A stretch of 14,556 nucleotides of DNA from NCBI GenBank assembly GCA_001873845.1, contig MNZY01000013.1, positions 1-14,556 of the forward strand, given 5' to 3'. This DNA is from Candidatus Altarchaeum sp. CG2_30_32_3053 (GTDB lineage: Archaea; Altiarchaeota; Altiarchaeia; Altiarchaeales; Altiarchaeaceae). Below the pieces are notes generated by a model. That model saw only the letters and a list, made by a program, of their open reading frames with translations, was not told where the DNA came from and searched no databases. Below, piece by piece: positions 1-6,618 of the stretch. The number at the start of each line of letters is the position of its first letter. The first letter of the stretch is position 1. The translations under genes and the position numbers were made by a program.

Positions 1-483
1 GAATCCTGTTGGAAGATGATCAGTAATATTTACATTCTTTGCATTTCCAAGAAGTGATGTAACTGTTATAGTACAATTTATTTCTTCGCCAGTTCCCACT
101 GTTGGTGGAACACATATTTTTTGAATGGTGATATTTGGTGGTAATACTACAATCGGATAGAAAGACCCTTCTCCATATCCGCCATTTGACGAGTTAGCTT
201 CTACAGAATTGTTATAATTTCCTGCAATATCTGAAGCGTTTAAAGTAATTGTTAAATTTACTATTCCTGATTGTGGAATGTCCCATAATCCAAAAGAAAT
301 ATCTCCTGTATTGCCTTGAACTGGATTGATTGTTGAAGTTCTTGTCGCCCCTAAGAGTTCTATTGAATTGGAATTTATATATATGAATCCTGTTGGAAGA
401 TGATCAGTAATATTTACATTCTTTGCATTTCCAAGAAGTGATGTAACTGTTATAGTACAATTTATTTCTTCGCCAGTTCCCAC
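1..483 (-). repeat. Direct repeat inside the surface gene, 384-bp period
   Basis: Bases 1-99 are identical to 385-483; the first difference is at 100 (T) versus 484 (C). The 384-bp spacing equals exactly 128 codons, so one whole DUF11-like repeat is duplicated in frame. Identity at third codon positions points to recent duplication or gene conversion. The left copy is cut by the window edge. Confidence 0.97.
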
Positions 484-1518
484 CGTTGCGGGCAGACAAG
501 TCTTTGTTACACTTAAAGTTGGTGCGGTTACTGTTACTGTTGCGTTAGTTGATGTAGCAGTATCTGCATTATCCGCAGATGCATTAGCATTATTTTGTAT
601 TGTTGCCCCATTTGGAGTGTCTTCCTTCACTTTAACAGTTAATGTCACGCTTTTTCCTCCACTGCTACTACTAATATTCCCTAGGCCACAATCGATAACT
701 CCGGTATTATTAGTACAGAAAACACTTGAAGATCCTACATATTCTAGTTTATCGTCCAATTGATCTCTGATATACGCATTTATTGCAGGGCATGATGACA
801 CGCTTACATTAGTAGAAACATTTATCGTAAAATTAATTTTATCTCCGGGAGATGCATTTTGAGCTAATTGTGTTTTTGTTACAAGTAATTGTGGTTTAGT
901 AAATAGAGTTAGAGTTGTTCCTGGAGTGCATAGTGTTCCCCCGCTATCACTACTGCAATTTGCAGTATTGTTACACGAATAACCTGCTGATACATTTGTG
1001 CATCCTTGTCCACCTCCATTATCAGAAACTTTCGTTGTGATTGTTAAAGTATCTGTAACTGTTGCTGTTAATATACCAGTACAAACGCAGGATGCGGTGC
1101 CGCATGTAGAACTTACACTAGCTCCTGGAATTGTAACGTTCCATGTATTATTTGAAGTTATTGGATTTGTTGGATTTCCATCATAAGTTGAACTTACATA
1201 ATTTGAATCGCCCCATGGCAAATTATCTGTAATTATAAGGTTGTGCGGTGATGCTATACAATCACATGTTGTCTGGCCTGCCGTACAATCAGAACCAGTA
1301 AAATCATTAGCAACATAAACAGTAGTTATTCCAATAGTATAATTAACAATATCTCCTCCACATGCGGTCGTTTTATCTGCTGTTTTATTCAGAGTCGTTG
1401 CATAAGCAGCAACATCTCCTACTAAAAACATTCCGATTAGAGAAATCAAAAATATTGAAAATAAAAACAGACCAATATCATCTATTCTTTTATTATTATT
1501 TACTCTTTTTTTGTACAT
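1..1518 (-). CDS. Exported surface protein with DUF11-like repeats (3' end outside window)
   Basis: The open frame runs 506 codons to the window edge, so the C-terminus is missing. Residues 1-40 look like a Sec signal peptide: basic start MYKKRVNNNKR, a hydrophobic core at about 16-35, and a likely cut after VAAYA. An atypical Cys-rich domain follows (about 41-205), then repeats of the DUF11/conserved-repeat type: about 209-331, 334-460 and one starting near 461. The repeats carry the typical sequence VTKTCLPATVGTGEEINCT and a later NITDHLPTGF. About 24 N-X-S/T sequons and 18 cysteines lie after the signal, suggesting a glycosylated, possibly disulphide-linked cell-surface or S-layer-associated protein. 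Residues 345-378 and 473-506 are the same repeat segment, almost identical in DNA. An in-frame ATG also exists at 1590, but the start at 1518 gives the clean signal peptide. The specific role is unknown. Confidence 0.88.
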   Translation of the reverse strand, partial: MYKKRVNNNKRIDDIGLFLFSIFLISLIGMFLVGDVAAYATTLNKTADKTTACGGDIVNYTIGITTVYVANDFTGSDCTAGQTTCDCIASPHNLIITDNLPWGDSNYVSSTYDGNPTNPITSNNTWNVTIPGASVSSTCGTASCVCTGILTATVTDTLTITTKVSDNGGGQGCTNVSAGYSCNNTANCSSDSGGTLCTPGTTLTLFTKPQLLVTKTQLAQNASPGDKINFTINVSTNVSVSSCPAINAYIRDQLDDKLEYVGSSSVFCTNNTGVIDCGLGNISSSSGGKSVTLTVKVKEDTPNGATIQNNANASADNADTATSTNATVTVTAPTLSVTKTCLPATVGTGEEINCTITVTSLLGNAKNVNITDHLPTGFIYINSNSIELLGATRTSTINPVQGNTGDISFGLWDIPQSGIVNLTITLNASDIAGNYNNSVEANSSNGGYGEGSFYPIVVLPPNITIQKICVPPTVGTGEEINCTITVTSLLGNAKNVNITDHLPTGF

Positions 1519-2048
1519 TTTATTTTGATTTATATTTTCCTTTAGCACAACTTTTGTTTTTAGTATTTTCCGAAAAATTATCAAAATCATCCACACATTT
1601 AATTATTGTTTGGCTCATTTTTGATTGTTGATTTTTAGTTTTTTAAAATTTTTTAATTTTAAAATTTTTTTAATGGTCAGGTCTGGTCCTGCCAGGTAGA
1701 ATATCGATTGGCTGATTGTAATATAACATCCTAACAAAACCAAACCTAACCTAATAACAAATAGTAATGAACTCTATATATTTTAGACACTGAACCCGAG
1801 TTCATAATTTTTGAACTTGTAAATGGTTTGTGTATGAACTCAAAAATTTAACTAAATTTATAAGAAATAAATTTTTACCAATTTTCCGATAATTTTATAA
1901 AATTCAAAAATTTAATTGTTTAATTTAACTGTTTATTTCAGAAAAAGTCCGTCGTCAATACATGTTACAATATAAAATAAACCTGGTTAGAAAAAACAAA
2001 ATAAAATACGAATTTCCGACAAATTCCAAATCAAAAAAGTATGTTCGG
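1519..2048. other. AT-rich intergenic region upstream of the surface gene
   Basis: No convincing gene is visible in about 530 bases. The stretch nearest the surface gene (about 1637-1672) is a run of A/T blocks that could hold its TATA element on the minus strand. Next to it, at about 1676-1700, is a small G/C-richer patch with repeated CAGG/CCTG/CTGG words. A 9-bp inverted repeat (gagttcata / tatgaactc) lies at 1798-1806 and 1833-1841. The upstream end borders the ABCE1 remnant. No tRNA or CRISPR was found. Confidence 0.6.
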
Positions 2049-2690
2049 TCAATCGGTATAATAATACTCTTCTTTTTCCTTCTGTCCCCTGTCTATAATA
2101 CTGTCTAATTTATTTACCCTCGGTCTTCCTGTCTACGACTCTCTTCTAAAAGTTATTCCCACTGATTTTAAAAATTTATTCATTCCATCTCTAACAGACA
2201 ATACAGAAGAAGCATGTCTTTTAACAATATCTTTTTCTCTTTCAAAAACAATAAGTGCATCACTGATATAATCAATAAATAAAATATCCTGATCAACAAC
2301 AAAAATACCTTTTTCATTCTCTCCTGCAAACGAACGCAAAAATTTTGCCAGATTAAGCCGTTCTTCAACATCCAGATAAGCAGATGGTTCATCAAGCAAA
2401 TAAATATCTGCATCCTTTGAAATGCAATCAACTATCGCAACCTTTTGTAATTCACCCCCGCTCAATTCGTCAATGTTCTTTTCCATCAAAGCCATAACCG
2501 AAAATTTCTCAATAATTTCGTTCTTTAAATTTAACTGTTTAACCTTTGCGTTCTTAACAGAAATATACTGTGGCTTATATGAAATTTTTAAATCTACATC
2601 CACTTCATTATTATCTGATGTTTCAACCCCTGCCAAAAAACAGAGTCGGCAATACTCTTTTTTCAATAACTTTGAAAGAAGGGTATTAGA
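2049..2690 (-). pseudogene. abce1: ABCE1 (RLI) C-terminal remnant with in-frame TAG
   Basis: This is the end of the ribosome-recycling ATPase ABCE1, which splits ribosomes with aRF1 or Pelota. The readable part begins at LAGVE, just after where the second ATPase domain should have its Walker A. It runs through KISYKPQYIS, the signature ELSGGELQKVAI, the Walker B/D-loop sequence IYLLDEPSAYLDVEERL, and the H-loop region FVVDQDILFIDYISD, where the usual VDHD is VDQD. It then reaches ITFRRES and a TAG (2133-2135). Past the TAG the same frame still encodes the family's C-terminus, with TGRPRVNK and a final EEYYYTD before TGA (2049-2051). Both iron-sulphur clusters, all of the first ATPase domain and the second Walker A are absent, and no ATG starts the frame. 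Family proteins are about 590 residues; some 210 remain. It cannot work as a full ABCE1; an intact copy is expected elsewhere. Confidence 0.92.
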
Positions 2691-2769
2691 TTAAAAAAAC
2701 CATTAAAGCCCACAAAATCATTTTTTAGAGAGTTTGCGGATAACGAAATTTTGGAATGAGCTGATATAT

Positions 2770-2803
2770 AAAAAATAGCAGACAAAAAAAATTGCCCGTC
2801 TGC
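2770..2803 (-). terminator. Hairpin and T-tract terminator after the DEAD-box gene
   Basis: Just beyond the helicase stop the minus strand reads GCAGAC, then GGGCAA and T8, then GTCTGC and another T6. The 6-bp stem (2778-2783 with 2797-2802) encloses a T8 tract, and a second T-rich tract follows. Long T tracts terminate transcription in archaea, so this probably ends the folP-to-helicase transcript. Confidence 0.6.
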
Positions 2804-2814
2804 CGTCTGTGTTT

Positions 2815-4044
2815 TTACCACCTCTTATTATTTCTTGATCTTGAAAAACTTTTGTATTTTGACGCTGGCCTGCCCCCTCCTCCCTGCTGTCTGCCTCTAT
2901 AAGGTTTAGATTCGCGTTCCATCATTACAAATCTCACATGTTCAAACTGCGGGTTCTTCATTTTATGAATTGACAGATAATTATCCCCGAAAATTATTCT
3001 CATATTTGTGCGATCCCTAGCAGTCAGTAAAGAAATTGCTTTTCCTTCACAACCTGCCCGTGCAGTTCTTCCTATTCTGTGAATATATCCTTCTGATTCT
3101 CTTGGCAGGTCATAATTTATTACAACATCTATATTTTTTACATCTATTCCACGTGCAGCCACATCTGTTGCTACCAGAACATTAATTTTTCCGTCCTTAA
3201 ATGCATCCATAATCTGATTTCTTCTGTTTTGCGTTACTCCTCCGTGAAGTGCCTGTGAATTTATTCCCTGTTTATTGAGATTTGCATTCACACTATCAAC
3301 AATATCCCGGGTGCCACAGAAAATAAGCATCGGTCCTTTTGACTCTTTTTTCAGCAGATGAACCAGCAAGGAAAATTTATCTCCTTTATCAATTTCGTAA
3401 TAACTCTGGGCAAGTTTGGTCCTGTCCACATATTGTTTCAAAGTGACCTTTTCTGGGTTATCAAGGTATTTCTTTACTATTTTCATTATTTCACCGGGCA
3501 TTGTTGCACCGAATAATAACTTTTGGCTGTTTTTCGGAATTTCTGCGATAATTTTTTTTATATCTTCAATAAATCCCATGTCAAACATTTTGTCAGCTTC
3601 ATCTAAAACCAGTACTTTTACCTCATATAAGTCAAAAGTTCCCCGCGAAAGATGATCCAGAACCCTCCCGGGTGTGCCCACTACAACATCGCCCTGCCTT
3701 AGATTTGTTACCTGCGGACCCATCGGCATTCCACCATAAATTTCAACGATATGTGTCTTTCTGTATTTTGTAAATTTTCTAAATTCTCTTGCAACCTGTG
3801 TGCAAAGTTCCCTTGTAGGAACAACAACCAACATTTGTATTCCGTCTTTGGGTACGACTTTTTCAAGTGACGGTAAACCATACGCGGCGGTCTTTCCAGA
3901 ACCGGTATATGCCAAACCGATTATATCCTTTCCCTCTTGTATCAAAGGTATACATTTTTCCTGTATATCTGTTAATTCTGTATATTCCATGTCAGCTATT
4001 GCCTTCTCAAACTCCGGTCGCAGAGTTACTTCTTTTGTATCCAT
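2815..4044 (-). CDS. DEAD-box ATP-dependent RNA helicase
   Basis: The 409 residues carry the complete DEAD-box set: Q-motif region TELTDIQEK (22-30), Walker A AYTGSGKT (45-52), PTREL (76-80), TPGR (124-127), VLDEAD (146-151), motif III as GAT (179-181) rather than the usual SAT, IFCGT (241-245), LHGG (266-269), VATDVAARGID (291-301) and HRIGRTARAG (322-331). The two RecA-like domains are followed by a short basic tail rich in G, R, S and K (about 380-409), probably an RNA-binding extension. The protein should unwind or remodel RNA in the cytoplasm, in ribosome assembly or RNA decay. The gene has its own A/T-rich upstream gap and a likely terminator. It lies last in the group folP, helical-repeat gene, CooT-like gene, helicase. 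The family is certain; the exact RNA target is not. Confidence 0.97.
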   Translation of the reverse strand: MDTKEVTLRPEFEKAIADMEYTELTDIQEKCIPLIQEGKDIIGLAYTGSGKTAAYGLPSLEKVVPKDGIQMLVVVPTRELCTQVAREFRKFTKYRKTHIVEIYGGMPMGPQVTNLRQGDVVVGTPGRVLDHLSRGTFDLYEVKVLVLDEADKMFDMGFIEDIKKIIAEIPKNSQKLLFGATMPGEIMKIVKKYLDNPEKVTLKQYVDRTKLAQSYYEIDKGDKFSLLVHLLKKESKGPMLIFCGTRDIVDSVNANLNKQGINSQALHGGVTQNRRNQIMDAFKDGKINVLVATDVAARGIDVKNIDVVINYDLPRESEGYIHRIGRTARAGCEGKAISLLTARDRTNMRIIFGDNYLSIHKMKNPQFEHVRFVMMERESKPYRGRQQGGGGRPASKYKSFSRSRNNKRW

Positions 4045-4100
4045 ATTTTCTTGCGTGTTTTAAATTTCGTATATTTTAAATTTATCTGTTCTAACAATTA
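4045..4100 (-). promoter_or_regulatory. Possible archaeal promoter of the DEAD-box gene
   Basis: Upstream of the helicase ATG the minus strand has AAATTTAAAATATACG (about 4066-4081), resembling an archaeal BRE/TATA element and lying some 20-35 bases before the start codon. Such words are common in this AT-rich DNA, so this is only a candidate. Confidence 0.3.
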
Positions 4101-4145
4101 ACATTCATAGAATATATGCTTATGTCAAACATATGTTGTCCATTT

Positions 4146-4343
4146 CTAAATTTTCTCAATTATAATTCTGTGATTTAATAAGTCAATTGCTGCAATTTTA
4201 TAGTCGTTTAATTTTTTTTGTTCTCCAAACATCTTTGAAAGTGAAATTTTATTGCCCTCAACATTTACAAATACCACTTCGTCCATAAATTTTTCCGGAA
4301 CTTTGGTTCCTTTGTGAATTATATATACCTCCGATTCGCACAT
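4146..4343 (-). CDS. CooT-like small metal-binding protein
   Basis: This 65-residue protein starts MCESEVYI and contains a beta-rich core (VVFVNVEGNKISLSKMFGEQK) and the end AAIDLLNHRIIIEKI. That pattern fits the small CooT family: an N-terminal Met-Cys, a '(M/L)FGE' turn, and a C-terminal 'ID...H.I'. In the carbon monoxide dehydrogenase system CooT binds nickel through the second-position cysteine, conserved here as Cys2. No carbon monoxide dehydrogenase gene lies nearby, so a nickel role is inferred from the family only, and RNA binding has also been suggested for such proteins. The gene lies 29 bases after the helical-repeat gene and 101 bases before the helicase, probably in one transcript. 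It ends in TAG, at the length expected for the family. Confidence 0.75.
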   Translation of the reverse strand: MCESEVYIIHKGTKVPEKFMDEVVFVNVEGNKISLSKMFGEQKKLNDYKIAAIDLLNHRIIIEKI

Positions 4344-4372
4344 ATCTGAGTATTTTATTTTAAATTTTTATT

Positions 4373-5593
4373 TTATTTTTGAATTGTAATTAAAATTTCA
4401 GAAAGGATTGCCGCCCTCATATCTGCCTCTTTATCTTTAATTTCATCATAAATTTTATCCGTTATTCTGATGTCTCCCTCTCCAAGGTATTCTAACAATA
4501 TCGTTATTTTAATAAACGCCGGAAGAGTCCCGAGATGGTGCCAGTAATCTATATGAAACCCTTCAAGAAACAAATAATCTGTCAGGAATTTTAAAATTTT
4601 TACCGCTTTTTCTTTTTCGCCGGTTTTGCAAAAGATTCTGGCTGAATCCAAAAATACCCGGAAAGCATAAGGTCCAAAGAATTCCTCTTTAATAAAGTCG
4701 TACTCGTCCATAATTCCGCTGTTCCAAAACTTTTTTATTCCTTCAATTAAAATCATTGCATAATCTCTTCCTATGTTTAAGAGTGCGTTTACCTCTGCAG
4801 CATAGATTCTCATAACATTAGGTACCACATATTCTGTATATTCCATCCTTCGTTCATAAGAAAAATCCATATCTGGTTCTTTCTGTTCATAAAAATTGTA
4901 TTTTTCATCAATTCTTTTTATGAGCAGTTCATTAAGTGTCGCCGTCGCATAAGCGGCCCTGCTATATTTTCAGTATTTTTATTTATTTCTCCGGTTTTTG
5001 CATAAGCTATTCCTATGTCACTAAGACGATATCCTGCCTCTTCGTTGTAAAATTGTCTCTTTAACATAGTATTTTGTGCATCGTCCAGAACTTCAACTGA
5101 TTTTTTTTGTTTTTCCGAGATGCGCGTAACTTATTGCGAGACCACAAAGTCCCGATAGGTAGTAATTTCTATCGCCGATATTATTACATAATTTCATTGC
5201 TGTCTCAACAATTTCGGCATCTTTAATATTAACGCCTGCTCTTGCGATTGAAAGTATAATTTTATCATGATCTCATATATAGCTATTCCGTTTTGCGTTC
5301 ATGATTTCCTTTGCAGCGGAGTTCACATAAAAAGCAGCTTTATCCCCCATGTTCATAATAGAATAAATTTCGGCGCATCCGGCATAAACCATTGCGCGCT
5401 GACATATCTCTTTTTCAGACAATTCATCAATGGAAGATATAGCACAGCCCACAAATTTTTCTGCTGACCTATCTTTGAGAGACGTGAGACATCTTGCTGC
5501 CTTTATACAGGCAAATATTATTCTGTGCTTTGCCTTTATATTTCTTATTTCGGCATCTGTTGGAATCAGCCCGGTTAATTTTGATGTGTTCAT
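4373..5593 (-). pseudogene. Helical-repeat (TPR-like) protein gene, broken by a stop and two frameshifts
   Basis: I do not recognise the family. The gene starts 7 bases after folP ends. Frame 1 gives 106 residues (MNTSKLTGLIPTDAEIRN...) to a TGA at 5273-5275. The same frame then continues with coherent helix-forming sequence (DHDKIILSIARAG...GLAISYAHLGK). At a run of eight T (5101-5108) the frame must shift to continue as SVEVLDDAQNTMLKRQFYNEEAGYR in shorter blocks. A second shift near 4957 leads to AAYATATLNELLIKRIDEKY and the last 165 residues, ending ILITIQK. Read through, it is about 405 residues, nearly all amphipathic helices with TPR/HEAT-like pairs such as ARIFCKTGEKEKAVKILKFL. No signal peptide or membrane segment is seen. 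It is either a recent pseudogene or an intact gene with base errors; the eight-T run is a typical error site. Confidence 0.72.
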
Positions 5594-5600
5594 TTTAAAT

Positions 5601-6428
5601 TTATTTTAAATTTTTTATCGCATCTGCAAGACATATTGCTTTATAAATTTCCTTAACATCGTGAACTCGGACAATATCGGCACCGTTCATTACGGCTATT
5701 GCTGTGCTTGAGATCGTTCCTTCAAGTCGTTCCTCCGGAGGAATATTGTCGCTTAAAATTCCGATAAATGATTTTCGTGAAGTGCCAACCAGTATTGGAC
5801 AATTCAAAATTTTAAATTTATCTAAATTTTTAATAACCATTAAATTATCCTCAACCCGTTTTCCAAATCCGATTCCCTGGTCTATAATAATTTTCTCCTT
5901 TTTAATTCCGTTTGCAACGGCAAAATTTATCCTCTCTTTCAGGAATGATAAAATTTCCCCAATCACATCATCATAATGCGGATTTAACTGCATCGTCTTT
6001 GGCATACCTTTCATGTGCATCAGGACAACATTTGTACCATATTTTGCTGCGACATCTTTCATTTTTTCATCAAATCGCATAGCACTTATGTCATTTATTA
6101 TTGATGCACCCGAATTGATTGCTTCCTCTGCAACATCCGCCTTTGTTGTATCTATTGAAATTTTTGTGATGCCTGTATCAATCCTTTTTGAAATTTCTTT
6201 TATTACTGGAATTACTCGCTTTAATTCTATATCAGCAAGAATTTGTTCTGACCCGGGACGGCTTGACTCACCGCCAATATCAATGATGTCTGCATATCTG
6301 CTCATTTCAACTGCATGCTCAACTGCTTTTTTAACATCAGAATATTTGCTTCCATCATAAAACGAATCAGGAGTAACATTCAAAATTCCCATTATTTTTG
6401 TCCTGTTATGCGACATTAAATTTATCAT
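5601..6428 (-). CDS. folP: Dihydropteroate synthase
   Basis: DHPS joins p-aminobenzoate (or a similar pterin acceptor) to 6-hydroxymethyl-7,8-dihydropterin diphosphate, in folate or related pterin cofactor synthesis. The 275 residues form a full TIM barrel with all the pterin- and pABA-site motifs: MGILNVTPDSFYDG (13-26), DIGGESSRPGS (50-60), SIDTT (91-95), INDISAM (111-117), LMHMKGMPKTMQ (136-147), DQGIGFGK (183-190; usually DPGIGFGK), GTSRKSFIG (215-223) and RVHDVKE (254-260). ATG at 6428 gives a short MINLMSHN lead; the ATG four codons later is also possible. No other folate gene is in the window. The next gene begins 7 bases after its stop, so the two are likely co-transcribed. Since many archaea lack this enzyme type, past gene transfer is plausible but not shown here. 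Confidence 0.96.
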   Translation of the reverse strand: MINLMSHNRTKIMGILNVTPDSFYDGSKYSDVKKAVEHAVEMSRYADIIDIGGESSRPGSEQILADIELKRVIPVIKEISKRIDTGITKISIDTTKADVAEEAINSGASIINDISAMRFDEKMKDVAAKYGTNVVLMHMKGMPKTMQLNPHYDDVIGEILSFLKERINFAVANGIKKEKIIIDQGIGFGKRVEDNLMVIKNLDKFKILNCPILVGTSRKSFIGILSDNIPPEERLEGTISSTAIAVMNGADIVRVHDVKEIYKAICLADAIKNLK

Positions 6429-6573
6429 CTGTGAAAATCATCCGTATTTTTTAAAAATTTAATTTTCCTTTTAATAATTTGTTTTGATTTCTATGTTTTT
6501 ATGAAATTTATGTTAAAAATTTTTACCATATAATGATATTCCCGTGCTCATCCACATTCATCTGTTCGTTCCT
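6429..6573 (-). promoter_or_regulatory. folP upstream region with candidate promoter
   Basis: On the minus strand AAATTTTTAAAAAATACGG (about 6443-6461) precedes GGATGATTTTCACAG and the ATG. The A/T block could be the TATA element, and GGATGAT is a weak Shine-Dalgarno-like word. The region is squeezed between the mobile element and folP, so the element may have replaced older promoter DNA. Confidence 0.3.
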
Positions 6574-6610
6574 TATGACCTTTATGTCGGACTTATTCCG
6601 CGAATCGTGC
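6574..6610 (+). repeat. Left terminal inverted repeat of the mobile element
   Basis: Reads inward TATGACCTTTATGTCGG and ends CGCGAATCGTGC. It pairs with 8404-8440 with a single mismatch. Confidence 0.93.
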
Positions 6611-6618
6611 GTTTTTAC

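Noticed and set aside
998..1186. Plus-strand reading frame of 62 codons within the surface gene
   Set aside because: It lies antisense to a clear signal-peptide and repeat protein, and its sequence is just the mirror of Val/Thr-rich codons.
1362..1631. Plus-strand frame rich in Phe, Tyr and Leu over the surface gene start
   Set aside because: It is the antisense of the signal peptide and A/T-rich leader; no start signal or family resemblance.
1798..1841. Factor-binding site or terminator at the 9-bp inverted repeat
   Set aside because: The 26-base loop, lack of a T tract and isolation from any gene start give no support beyond the repeat itself.
6013..6360. Plus-strand frame of 115 codons within folP
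   Set aside because: Antisense to well-conserved DHPS motifs; a codon-bias shadow.
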